Below the pieces are notes generated by a model. The model was not told where the DNA came from and did not search any database. It worked only from the letters and a program-made list of their open reading frames with translations. The position numbers and the translations under genes were made by a program. From the NCBI RefSeq assembly GCF_024505145.1, contig NZ_JANIAA010000042.1:1-64000 (forward strand): a stretch of 64,000 nt of DNA, read 5' to 3'. Shown here piece after piece: positions 46,685 to 54,995 of the stretch; position 1 is the stretch's first letter; each line of letters starts with the position of its first letter. The DNA comes from Streptomyces rugosispiralis (GTDB taxonomy: Bacteria > Actinomycetota > Actinomycetes > Streptomycetales > Streptomycetaceae).

Positions 46685-46869
46685 ATCGTTCCCGCGGGTC
46701 CCGTCGCGCTGTCTTCCGCGGCCTGGGACCGGGGGGTTCTCACTCCCGTCGTACGGAAGATCGAGTCTCACTCGACCGGCGCTTGAGCGGATGCCGAACG
46801 GTACTCGAGCGCAGAGCCTGAACCTGCTGCGTCTGGTCCGCTGCTCGGAAACGCGTAAGGAGACTCCTC

Positions 46870-47964
46870 GTGCGACTCGCGACAACGATCCGGGGTTTGA
46901 TCCCCGTCATGGCGCTGGCGGTATCGGCATGGGCGGTCTCCGCTCCGGCGTCCGCCGAAGGAAAGGGGGGCGGCGGCACGGAGGGCGAGAAGGCGGCTCC
47001 GGTGCCCTGCGGGGACGCGGCGGCGCTGGTCAACGCGGTGAGCGAGGCCAACAGCTCGCCCTCGGGAGGGTCCGTCGCCCTGACCACGGGGTGTGTCTAC
47101 ACGCTGGGCTCCGCGGCGTTCACCGGTCCCAACGGCGCCGACGGACTGCCGCTCATCACCCGTGACGTGACCATCAGCGGGACCCTGGCGACCATCAGAC
47201 GCAGTGCGTCCGCGGCGGACTTCCGGATCGCGGAGATCGCGCCCGGCGGAAGCCTTACGGTCAACGGCGTGACCTTCTCAGGCGGCCGGGCGACCTCGGG
47301 GGCGGGCACCGACGGCGGCGGCATCCTCGACGGGGGCTCGCTGCGGCTGATCCAGTCCACGGTCACGGGCAACACCGCGAGCAACGTCGGCGGAGGCGTC
47401 GAGATCGCCTCGGGGGGCTCGGCGGTGCTTTCCGGCACGGATGTGACGCAGAATTCCGCGGGGGACGGCGGCGGTATTCACATCAATACGTCGGCCACCC
47501 TCAGCGTCTCGGGCGGAAACATTTCGGACAATACCGCGGACAGCTCGGGCGGTGGCGTCAGCAACTTCGGAACGACGCTGCTGGGCGCCGTCGGGATCGC
47601 GCGGAACAAGACCACCAACTTCGAGGGCGGCGGCATCTCCACCGCCATCGGCGATCTCACGATCAACGGCAGCCGGGTGACCGAGAACACCGCCGGCAGT
47701 TTCGGTGGCGGTATCGCCAATATGGGCAGCGCGCTGCTCGTGCAGGCCACCACGGTGAACGGAAATACCGCCACGCTGAATGGCGGCGGTGTGTTTCAGC
47801 ACGCGGGCACCACGCAAATGATCGGCGACACCGTCACCGGTAATACGGCCAATGGCGGTCAGGGCGGCGGGATCTTCACCGACGGCGGCTCGATCGCGCT
47901 CTCCGCGACCACGGTCACCGGGAACAACCCGAACCAGTGCGTACCGGCCCTCGCGGGCTGCTGA
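46870..47964 (+). CDS. Secreted right-handed beta-helix protein
   Basis: A 364-residue exported protein. Signal peptide MRLATTIRGLIPVMALAVSAWAVSAPASA is followed by a parallel beta-helix built of imperfect repeats (VTGNTAS-GGGV, NTADSSGGGVSNFG, VTENTAGSFGGGIANMG), as in polymorphic outer-membrane-type and pectate-lyase-like folds. No catalytic Asp cluster is evident, so a structural or adhesive surface role is more likely. One Cys pair is near the mature N-terminus, another at the very end (NQCVPALAGC). GTG 46870 follows AAGGAG with 7 bases. Confidence 0.85.
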   Translation: MRLATTIRGLIPVMALAVSAWAVSAPASAEGKGGGGTEGEKAAPVPCGDAAALVNAVSEANSSPSGGSVALTTGCVYTLGSAAFTGPNGADGLPLITRDVTISGTLATIRRSASAADFRIAEIAPGGSLTVNGVTFSGGRATSGAGTDGGGILDGGSLRLIQSTVTGNTASNVGGGVEIASGGSAVLSGTDVTQNSAGDGGGIHINTSATLSVSGGNISDNTADSSGGGVSNFGTTLLGAVGIARNKTTNFEGGGISTAIGDLTINGSRVTENTAGSFGGGIANMGSALLVQATTVNGNTATLNGGGVFQHAGTTQMIGDTVTGNTANGGQGGGIFTDGGSIALSATTVTGNNPNQCVPALAGC

Positions 47965-48021
47965 AAAAAGCTGCTGAAGTAAAGAGGCCGAAGAAAGGGG
48001 CTGAAGAAAGAGGCTGAACGC

Positions 48022-48060
48022 CGCGGCGCCCCCGGAAGTCGCGCTTCCGGGGGCGCCGCG
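48022..48060. terminator. Terminator between convergent genes
   Basis: A 16-base perfect stem (GCGGCGCCCCCGGAAG / its complement) around TCGCG between the beta-helix gene and the Cys-repeat gene. Confidence 0.9.
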
Positions 48061-48090
48061 TGCGTGCCTGACCGCCTGCTCGACCGACCG

Positions 48091-48642
48091 TCAGTGCTTG
48101 CAGTCCTTCTTCTTGGCCTTGACCTTGACCTTGTGCTGCTTCTTCACCTTGTGCTCGCACTTGTCCTTCTTGTGCGGCTCCTTGGCCTTGTGCTCCGACT
48201 TGGCCTTGTGGTGCTTCTTGGCCTTGTGCTGCTCCTTCGCCTTGTGCTCCTTCTTCGGCGCCTCCTTGTGCACGATGACGACCGGCTCCGGCTCGTTGAG
48301 GGCGATGTTCGCGCACTTGGAGCCGATGTTGGTGTCGCCCGTCGGGGCGGCGCCGCCGGTGATCAGCGTGGTGCCGGTGGCCGTGTCGCAGTCGTTGGCC
48401 TGGATGGGCGTGGCGTTGAAGCCGCTGGCGAAGTTGATGCAGTCCGAGCCGAGGTTGATGTCGCCCGTCGGAGCGGCGCCGCCGGTGTTGGTGGTGGTGC
48501 CGGTGGACGTGTCACAGAGGTTTCGCTGAGCCCCGCTGGACTGCGGGAAGAGGCCATGGGCACTCGCGCTACCGGCGCCGCCGACCACCATTGTGCCCGC
48601 GGCCGCCGCGGCCATGAGAGCTGCCTTCTTGCCGATCTGCAT
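48091..48642 (-). CDS. Secreted Cys-pair repeat protein A with Lys-rich tail
   Basis: A 183-residue exported protein. Signal peptide MQIGKKAALMAAAAAGTMVVGGAGSASA is followed by two units of about 35 residues of form CDTSTGTTTNTGGAAPTGDINLGSDCINF and CDTATGTTLITGGAAPTGDTNIGSKCANI, each with two Cys, then a tail of about 60 residues of HKAKEQHKAKKHHKAK-type repeats (cationic). GGAGG lies about 10 bases before ATG 48642. It is a paralogue of the gene at 49605. Function unknown; a wall-associated or morphogenetic role is a guess. Confidence 0.85.
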   Translation of the reverse strand: MQIGKKAALMAAAAAGTMVVGGAGSASAHGLFPQSSGAQRNLCDTSTGTTTNTGGAAPTGDINLGSDCINFASGFNATPIQANDCDTATGTTLITGGAAPTGDTNIGSKCANIALNEPEPVVIVHKEAPKKEHKAKEQHKAKKHHKAKSEHKAKEPHKKDKCEHKVKKQHKVKVKAKKKDCKH

Positions 48643-48790
48643 TGTTCTGGTGCCTCCATATCGGGTTCTCCGCGAAAATTCCGCAGACACCTCTTGAACG
48701 AGGTTTCCGCAAGTCGGGATCCGGGAGTATCGGAAGCATCACCCATACGCCACAGTAAAGGTATATTCAGTCGTCGATGGAAACGAAAAA

Positions 48791-48834
48791 ATGAACGCGG
48801 CCCCGGGGGGAATTTCCCCCAAGGCCGCGTTCAT
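48791..48834 (-). terminator. Intrinsic terminator of Cys-repeat gene B
   Basis: A 12-base stem (ATGAACGCGGCC / GGCCGCGTTCAT) followed on the minus strand by TTTTTCGTTTCC. Confidence 0.9.
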
Positions 48835-48884
48835 GGTGAGCGGATGCTTCCGGAGCTCGGTGGCGGGTTCCGGAATTCGGTGTT

Positions 48885-49439
48885 TCAGGACCGCTGACGG
48901 TTTCCCTGGCCACCGCTCTTGCCGCTCTTCGTCCCGTTCGCGCTCTTCCCCTGATTTTCGTTCTTGGGGTCGGCGCCGGCGGCATTGACGCAGTTGGTCT
49001 CGTTGGTGATCTCGGAGCCGGGGCCGATCGTGATCGGGCCCGTCACGGAGGTGGTGCGGCATTTGTTCGTCTGCTTCGTGACCCCTCCCGACTCGCTGAC
49101 GTTGACGCAGTTGGTCCCGTTCTTGATTTCGGATCCGGGAGCCAGCGCGACGGTGATCGGGCCGATGACGGAGTGGGTACGGCAGCGGTTCTCCTGCGTC
49201 GTCACACCCGACTCGGCGGTGTTGACACAGTCGGTCTGATTGCTGATCTCGGTCGGGCCGGCCGCCACGGTAATGGGGCCGATGACGGAACTGGTGGTGC
49301 AGCGATTGCTCTGTGTCCCGCCGTTGGCGCCGCCCGAGCGGCTGGGACCGGGTTCGGTGGCGTCGGCTCCGCCCGCACCGCCGATGAGCAGCGCGCCCAC
49401 GGTCGCCGCTAGAAGCGCCGTCCTTTTGCGCTTGTGCAT
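48885..49439 (-). CDS. Secreted Cys-pair repeat protein B
   Basis: A 184-residue exported protein. Signal peptide MHKRKRTALLAATVGALLIGGAGGADA is followed by three repeats of about 35-38 residues with the frame C-T-SVIGPITVA-..-EIxNxTxCVN, each with two Cys, and a hydrophilic Asn/Gly/Lys-rich tail. It is related in design to the proteins at 48091 and 49605 but clearly diverged. GGAGG lies seven bases before ATG 49439. Not recognised beyond this pattern. Confidence 0.85.
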   Translation of the reverse strand: MHKRKRTALLAATVGALLIGGAGGADATEPGPSRSGGANGGTQSNRCTTSSVIGPITVAAGPTEISNQTDCVNTAESGVTTQENRCRTHSVIGPITVALAPGSEIKNGTNCVNVSESGGVTKQTNKCRTTSVTGPITIGPGSEITNETNCVNAAGADPKNENQGKSANGTKSGKSGGQGNRQRS

Positions 49440-49507
49440 AAAGAGCCTCCAATCGGGCTTCGGATACGGTGCGCTCAGCACCGTCGCCGAAAGCCTCTTT
49501 CATGGCA

Positions 49508-49538
49508 GCGGCCCTGGAAGGGAGGCTTCCAGGGCCGC
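49508..49538 (-). terminator. Terminator of Cys-repeat gene C
   Basis: A 13-base perfect stem (GCGGCCCTGGAAG / CTTCCAGGGCCGC) with loop GGAGG, downstream of the gene at 49605. Confidence 0.85.
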
Positions 49539-49604
49539 GATTCCCAACGGGGGGATGCCTCATGGTGTTACCGCGGGCGGGAACACCATGAAAGGGTCAG
49601 CGAC

Positions 49605-49961
49605 TCAGTGGCGGCCGCTGTCTTCGTTGACGGCGATGTTCGCGCACTTGGAGCCGATGTTGGTGTCGCCCGTCGGGGCGGCGGCGCCGGTGATCAGCGT
49701 GATGCCGGTGGACGTGTCGCACTTGTTGGCCTGGACGACCGAGCCGCTGCCGTTGGTGAAGTTGACACAGTCCGAGCCGAGGTTGATGTCGCCCGTCGGA
49801 GCGGCGCCGCCGGTGTTGGTGGTGGCACCGGTGGACGTGTCACAGTGGTTGAACTGCGCGATGAAGTCGTCGTTGTTGTTGGCCAGGGCACCGCCCGCGC
49901 CACCGATGACCAGAGCGCCGGCGGCCGCGGTCAGGAGAACTGCCTTCTTGCCGATGTTCAC
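49605..49961 (-). CDS. Secreted Cys-pair repeat protein C
   Basis: A 118-residue exported protein. Signal peptide MNIGKKAVLLTAAAGALVIGGAGGALA is followed by the same two repeats as protein A (HCDTSTGATTNTGGAAPTG, then CDTSTGITLITGAAAPTGD and SKCANIAVNED) but lacking its cationic tail. GTG start at 49961 with GGAGG seven bases upstream. Together with the other two it forms a tandem family on one strand, each with its own ribosome site and terminator. Confidence 0.85.
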   Translation of the reverse strand: MNIGKKAVLLTAAAGALVIGGAGGALANNNDDFIAQFNHCDTSTGATTNTGGAAPTGDINLGSDCVNFTNGSGSVVQANKCDTSTGITLITGAAAPTGDTNIGSKCANIAVNEDSGRH

Positions 49962-50565
49962 TTAAATCCTCCGTCTGGGTTGCTCCGCGAATTCACGGAC
50001 GCATGACACAACGAAGCTCATCAGTTAAGGCTTCGGGCCGCCAGTCAGCTTCACCCGTCCGGCATAGTGCGGCTCTTCCGGTGCGTGTTATCCGAGAATC
50101 CTGCTAAGGGGGACCAATGCGAGCGCCATTTGGCTCAGCGGAATCTGAGCCCCTTTTATGAGAGGGGGGAGGGGGAGGAGGGCGGCTGTCGGGCGGCCGG
50201 GGATGGCCGAGGGGCGGCGGGGGACGGCTGGTGGATGGCCGGGGAGCGGCCACGGGATGGCTGGGGAGCGGCCGCGGGATGACCGGGGGGCAGATGCGGA
50301 ATGGCCGGGGGACGGCCGGGGGGTGGCGCCGCGCCGACCGGCCGGGTCGCACCGCCCCCGCCCCTGCCCTCGCCCCACGGGCTTGTTCGACCGGTCGGAC
50401 GAGTGATACATCCAGGCTCTACGACGCAGGGGTGAGTGAGGCACGGTCACACCGACAGCTTCGCCGAACCGCAGCGCGGCGCGTGTTCACGCCGCTACGC
50501 TAAGTGCGCGAAGTGGTCGCCCGGGGGGGCGCGGCGAATCAACGCCGGGAGGCGGGAGGAGAGGC
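49962..50565. other. Gene-free spacer with GC repeats
   Basis: About 600 bases. From about 50165 to 50335 the strand is a degenerate array of ggatggccggggagcggcc-type units. Left of it is the promoter of the Cys-repeat gene C; right of it (50340-50560) is the likely promoter of the DUF6227 gene. No coding gene is supported. Confidence 0.6.
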
Positions 50566-51336
50566 ATGGGGCACTCACGAGGGGAAGGGACCCCGGCCGA
50601 GCTGATGGACGGGCTGCTCGCCCGTGCGCAGAACGGCTTCGAGATCGACGAGGCGGTGTTGGCCCAGGCGCGCAGCGCCCTGATGCACCAGTCCGAGCTG
50701 CGGTCCTGTCGACAGTGCAATGAGCGGTGCGGCCAGCTCGGGTACAGCACCTACCGGCACGTTTTCCTGCTCGCCGACGGCAGCAGCCTGCTGTTGTGGG
50801 AACTGGAGCACAACACGGGCGAGGGAGGCCGCCCGCTGTACGAGCTGTATGCGGACGAGGACGCCCTGACGCTGGCCGAGCGCCGCGTCCATGAGCGGCT
50901 CGGCGGCACCCGCTGGGAGGAGCTCGACGGGTTACCGCTGTGGCTCCCGGACCAGCTGCTGCACACGGCCGAGCCGGTGGAGAACTCCCGTGCGTACGTG
51001 GCCGACAACTCGGCCGACCACGCCCGTCGCGTCCTGCGCCGCGCGGAGAACCCCGACCGGCCGGGCGAGGAGACCGTACGGCTGCTGGCCACCGCGTTCG
51101 CCCATGACATCGCCCTCGCGCCCAAGCCCCGGCGCCGCTCCGGTGGTCCCGACGCGACCTGGTGCCGCTTCTATGAGCACGCCTTCCTGCTCGCCGGAGG
51201 GGACGAGATCGTGCTGTGGGAGCTGGAGCACAATCTGACCCGGGACGGCCGGCTGGTGTGCGAGGTGTACCTCGACGAGGTCTCGGCGGAGCTCGCGGCG
51301 GACCGCCACGCCCGCGCGCTGGGCGTCGACCTCTGA
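50566..51336 (+). CDS. DUF6227 family protein, internally duplicated
   Basis: A 256-residue soluble protein preceded by GGGAGGAGAGG. It has two similar halves: STYRHVFLLADGSSLLLWELEHNTGEGGRPLYELYADE (about 62-100) and CRFYEHAFLLAGGDEIVLWELEHNLTRDGRLVCEVYLDE (about 200-238). The pattern matches the streptomycete DUF6227 family. A three-residue cluster SCRQCNERC (47-55) could bind a metal. Function unknown. Confidence 0.85.
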   Translation: MGHSRGEGTPAELMDGLLARAQNGFEIDEAVLAQARSALMHQSELRSCRQCNERCGQLGYSTYRHVFLLADGSSLLLWELEHNTGEGGRPLYELYADEDALTLAERRVHERLGGTRWEELDGLPLWLPDQLLHTAEPVENSRAYVADNSADHARRVLRRAENPDRPGEETVRLLATAFAHDIALAPKPRRRSGGPDATWCRFYEHAFLLAGGDEIVLWELEHNLTRDGRLVCEVYLDEVSAELAADRHARALGVDL

Positions 51337-51352
51337 CGTACGCGCGACATCC

Positions 51353-51424
51353 GACGCATGACGCATGACGCATGACGTATGACATGGCGCATGAAGTATG
51401 GCGTATGGCGTATGGCGTATGGCG
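51353..51424. repeat. Heptameric microsatellite (gcatgac then gtatggc)
   Basis: About ten 7-base units, first gcatgac-like and then gtatggc, starting just after the DUF6227 stop. Unit length equals 7, so copy changes would shift any frame. Confidence 0.85.
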
Positions 51425-51550
51425 TCTGCGCTGGGGCTGCGAGACGCCCTCGTACGGTGCCCGGCACGCATCCCCACCCGTCCAGCACCCGCTTGGCCGA
51501 CACCGGCTCGCTTGGCGGCCCGTCAGCCGGAAGCCTGGTGACCACGGTGA

Positions 51551-51680
51551 CGCCGTGACGACGGTAAGGCCGTGACGTCGCGACGGCGGTAAGGCCGTGA
51601 CGCCGTGACGACGGTAAGGCCGTGACGTCGCGACGGCGGTAAGGCCGTGACGCTGCCATGGCGGCAAGGCCGTGACGCCG
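51551..51680. repeat. Exact 50-base tandem duplication
   Basis: 51551-51600 and 51601-51650 are identical, each made of two 25-base half units (gacggcggtaaggccgtgacg-like). A third, diverged part follows to about 51680. It lies directly upstream of the phosphatase gene. Confidence 0.9.
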
Positions 51681-51721
51681 TGACGGCGGCGGGACGCGGA
51701 CCAGGGAAGCGAGAGAAGCCG

Positions 51722-53137
51722 GTGCGGGTGCGAGGGAGCAGGGCTCGTACGGGCGCCCGTACGGAGGGCCGTACGGAGCGGCGTACGGCCTGGTCCCGGC
51801 TGACCCGCCCGGTCGCCCGCCGCCGCCCCACCACCCACGCCCGTACGCTCATCGGCACCGGTGCCCCGGCCGGTGCCGCCGCCGACGCGCCCGCCGGGCC
51901 CACCGCGGGGCCCGCTCCGGTCGATGAGAGCGACAACGAGCCCCCGGGTCGCCGTATGGCCCGCTTGGTCCCCGCCATCCTCATCCTCGGCGGCATCGCC
52001 TTCGACCTGGCCGCCCCGCCCGGCTACACCGCATCGCCCTTCTTCGCCGCCGCCCCTTTGGTCGCCGCGGCGCTCTTACCGCTGCGTCAGACCATCGTCA
52101 CGGCCGTCATCGCCGTCCTCACCACGTGTCTGCTGGCGGAGTTGCACGGGGTCAGGGACCCGACCCAGGCGGCCACCGAGATCATCACGGTGGCGACCGT
52201 GACCGTGCTGGCGGTGGTGATCAACCGCGTCGTACGCCGCAGCTACCACCGGCTCGCCTCGGCGCGCGGTGTCGCGGAGGCGGCCCAGCGCGCCGTCCTG
52301 CCCGCGCCGCCCGCCCGGCTCGCCGGGCTGGAGGTCGCCGCGCGCTACGTGCCGGCGGAGAAGTACGCGGCGATCGGCGGTGACCTGTACGCGGTCCAGG
52401 ACACCCCGCACGGCGTACGGCTGACCGTCGGGGACGTACGCGGCAAGGGGCTGGGGGCCGTGGAGGTCGTGGCGATCCTCCTGGGCTGCTTCCGGGAGGC
52501 GGCGGAGCAGGAGACGACCCTGGAGGCGCTGGTGGGCCGCCTGGAGCGGGCGCTGCAGCGCGAGGGCGCCCGGCGGGCCGACCTGGAGGTGGTCGAGGGG
52601 TTCACGACGGCCGTGGTGGCCGAAATCCCGCGCGGCGGCTCCACCCTGCGGCTGATCAACCGCGGCCATCCGCCGCCGCTGCTCCTGGAGGAGGACGGCG
52701 CGGTGCGCGCCCTGGAGCCGGAGACGTCGGCGCTGCCGGTGGGGATGGGGGAGTTGGCGGGCTGGCCGGACCGGGTGATGGAGCTGGCGTTCGCGGAGGG
52801 CGAGACGCTGCTGCTGTTCACGGACGGGGTGACGGAGGCCCGGGACCGCCATGGCGAGTTCTACGACCCGGAGGAGCGGCTGCGCGGCCGCAGCTTCGCC
52901 GGTCCGCAGGAGCTGCTGGACGCGTTGGTGGCCGATGTCGAGCGCCATACGGGTGGCGGGACGCCGGACGACATGGCGCTGCTGGCGGTCCGACGGACCC
53001 CGGCCCGCGGCAACGGGCGAGGCGACGCGCGGGGCGACGGGCGAGGCAACGGCGGGGCGAAGGACAGGGCGAACGACGGGGCGAACGACGGGCGGAACGA
53101 CGGGGGGAACGACAGCCCGACCCCCGCGCCGTCATAG
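51722..53137 (+). CDS. Membrane-bound PP2C (SpoIIE-type) phosphatase
   Basis: A protein of about 471 residues. A basic N-terminus is followed by three to four membrane helices (about 80-180: LVPAILILGGIAFDLAA, FFAAAPLVAAALLPL, VTAVIAVLTTCLLAE, IITVATVTVLAVVIN). A SpoIIE phosphatase domain then has metal residues in AIGGDLYAV, TVGDVRGKGLGAVEV and LFTDGVTEARD, ending TPDDMALLAVR. The last about 45 residues are RGDGRGNGG/AND repeats. It should dephosphorylate anti-anti-sigma-like partners. The start is uncertain: upstream ATG 51647 lies in a tandem repeat, so GTG 51722 is chosen. Confidence 0.85.
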   Translation: MRVRGSRARTGARTEGRTERRTAWSRLTRPVARRRPTTHARTLIGTGAPAGAAADAPAGPTAGPAPVDESDNEPPGRRMARLVPAILILGGIAFDLAAPPGYTASPFFAAAPLVAAALLPLRQTIVTAVIAVLTTCLLAELHGVRDPTQAATEIITVATVTVLAVVINRVVRRSYHRLASARGVAEAAQRAVLPAPPARLAGLEVAARYVPAEKYAAIGGDLYAVQDTPHGVRLTVGDVRGKGLGAVEVVAILLGCFREAAEQETTLEALVGRLERALQREGARRADLEVVEGFTTAVVAEIPRGGSTLRLINRGHPPPLLLEEDGAVRALEPETSALPVGMGELAGWPDRVMELAFAEGETLLLFTDGVTEARDRHGEFYDPEERLRGRSFAGPQELLDALVADVERHTGGGTPDDMALLAVRRTPARGNGRGDARGDGRGNGGAKDRANDGANDGRNDGGNDSPTPAPS

Positions 53138-53384
53138 CCGACCGACCGGCCGATCCACCGCACCGCACCGAACACCGTGCGTAACCGACCGAGCCCCCTC
53201 CGCATAACAATTGGCGCACGATCGATCCGTATGCGGTTTTGCCAACTCTTGCCCAGTGCGTTGACTCGCCCCCATCTGTCCCCTCTTGAGCGCTAAGTTC
53301 ATGCCAAAGGTGCGCGGATTCCTCGGAACAGCTTGGAATCACATCGCGCTCTCTATTAACGTTCGATAACGCAGCGCGGTCGTC

Positions 53385-53578
53385 ACAACCGTCGCAAGGG
53401 CGGCACCGTGCGCCGTCGCCGAATCCCGTACGCACAGCGGCAGCACCGCACCACCAGCAGCACCAAGGGAACCGGGGAACCAACAACCTTGGGGTGAATC
53501 GGGTCGAACCTGACCCGTAGGAGACCTTCCTGCTCCGAACCCGTCAGCTAACCCGGTAGGCGAGAGGGAAGGAAAGGA
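53385..53578 (+). ncRNA. c-di-AMP (ydaO-type) riboswitch
   Basis: The leader contains the conserved blocks ACCGGGGAACCA, GGGGTGAATCGGGTCGA, CGTAGGAGACCTTCCTGCTCCGAACCCGTCAGCTAACCC (read as separated blocks) and GGTAGGCGAGAGGGAAGG, typical of actinobacterial ydaO elements. In Streptomyces these precede cell-wall hydrolase genes. High c-di-AMP normally shuts such genes off. The GGAAAGGAG ribosome site of the M23 gene directly follows. Confidence 0.9.
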
Positions 53579-53588
53579 GTGCGCCTCC

Positions 53589-54866
53589 GTGGCGTCCAAC
53601 AGGTCTGTCCTGGACGAGGCCCCGTATCGCACACGGGGAGGCGGTTTGGGGACCGCCACCGCCTACGGCCCCGGCTTCGACGCCGGCGGCGGGATGAGCT
53701 CAGGGGACGGCCGATTCGCCCCCGACGACCGCTATACGTTCGCCCCCGACGACCCCTACGCGTTCGCCACCGACGACCCCTACGCGTTCGCCACCGACGA
53801 CCGCTATGCGGATGAGGGCGACTCCGAGGGCCCCGGTGCCGGATTCGAGGCCGAGACCTGGGAGGAGTGGAACCCCACCGAGGAGTCCATCGCTCCCGTA
53901 CGCGGCCGGCACCGCGTGGCCAAGCAGCGGGGTGGAAGCATGGCGCGCAGCGGCGCCGTCCTCGGGGTCGGCGTGATCGCGGCGGTCGGTGCGGGCGGTA
54001 TGGCCAGCGCCAAGGACCGTCCGGCGCTCCCCATATCCATGCCGGACCTCGGCCATGTCGCCGATGAGGTCAAGGCCGGCCTGCCCGCCGCCAAGGATCT
54101 GCCGGGCATCGGCTCCTGGGCGTCGGACGACAGCAGCGACGCGCAGACCGCCGCCGCCCCGCTCTCCCAGGCCGGTCTGACCAGCGAGGACGAGCAGCGC
54201 GGCACCACCGACGCCGGCGAGGCGCTCCGCGCCCGCATCCTCCAGCAGGCCGAGAACCAGCAGAACGCGGCGGACGAGGACAGCCGCACCGCCGCGGCGA
54301 AGGCCGCCGCCAAGGACGCCAAGGCCGCCGCGGGCAAGGCCGCCGACCAGGCCGCGGAGGCGGCCGCGAAGCGGAAGGCCGAGGCCGAGGCGGAGAAGCG
54401 GGCCGCCGAGCAGCGGGCGAAGGAGGCGGCCGAGAAGAAGGCCGCGGCCGAGCGCCAGGCCAGGCTCGCCGCCGCGTACACCCTCCCCGTCGGCTCGTAC
54501 ACCCTGACCGCCAGCTTCGGCCAGGCGGGCGACATGTGGTCGGCCGACCACACCGGCCAGGACTTCGCCGCCCCGACCGGCACCCCGGTCAAGGCGCTGC
54601 ACGGCGGCACCATCACCCAGGCGGGCTGGGCCGGTTCGTACGGCTACCGCATCGTGCTGACCCTGAGCGACGGCACCGAGCTCTGGTTCTGCCATCTGTC
54701 CTCGATGGTGGTCACCTCCGGCAAGGTGTCGACGGGCGACGTCATCGCCCGCGTCGGCGCCACCGGCAATGTGACCGGTCCGCACCTCCACCTCGAGGTC
54801 CGGCCGGGCGGCGGCTCGCCGATCGACCCGATGCCCTGGCTGCGCCAGCACGGGCTGAACCCCTGA
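53589..54866 (+). CDS. M23 family zinc metallopeptidase (peptidoglycan hydrolase)
   Basis: A 425-residue cell-wall enzyme. It starts at GTG 53589 after GGAAAGGAG. Residues about 35-75 are acidic DDxYxFA repeats, followed by a single membrane helix or signal anchor (GAVLGVGVIAAVGAGGMASA, about 120-140). An Ala/Lys/Glu-rich coiled coil spans about 225-290. The M23 domain (about 300-420) has H-x3-D in DHTGQDFAAPTGTPV and HLHLEV. It cleaves peptide bridges. Expression is under the upstream c-di-AMP riboswitch. Confidence 0.92.
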   Translation: MASNRSVLDEAPYRTRGGGLGTATAYGPGFDAGGGMSSGDGRFAPDDRYTFAPDDPYAFATDDPYAFATDDRYADEGDSEGPGAGFEAETWEEWNPTEESIAPVRGRHRVAKQRGGSMARSGAVLGVGVIAAVGAGGMASAKDRPALPISMPDLGHVADEVKAGLPAAKDLPGIGSWASDDSSDAQTAAAPLSQAGLTSEDEQRGTTDAGEALRARILQQAENQQNAADEDSRTAAAKAAAKDAKAAAGKAADQAAEAAAKRKAEAEAEKRAAEQRAKEAAEKKAAAERQARLAAAYTLPVGSYTLTASFGQAGDMWSADHTGQDFAAPTGTPVKALHGGTITQAGWAGSYGYRIVLTLSDGTELWFCHLSSMVVTSGKVSTGDVIARVGATGNVTGPHLHLEVRPGGGSPIDPMPWLRQHGLNP

Positions 54867-54871
54867 TACCC

Positions 54872-54915
54872 CGGCGGCCCTGGCGCTCTCTCCCCCCTTG
54901 ACGCCAGGGTCGCCG
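54872..54915 (+). terminator. Terminator of the M23 gene
   Basis: CGGCGGCCCTGGCG (54872-54885) and CGCCAGGGTCGCCG (54902-54915) form an imperfect stem. Confidence 0.65.
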
Positions 54916-54995
54916 GTTTACGTCCCGACGGGGCCGCCCTTCACGAACGCCCGCCGGCCGGAACAACGTCGCCCAGCCACGCGTTGTAAAAATGT

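Noticed and set aside
50165..50335. CRISPR-like array of ggatggccgggg units
   Set aside because: Units are short, degenerate and contiguous with no unique spacers; it is a GC-rich tandem repeat.
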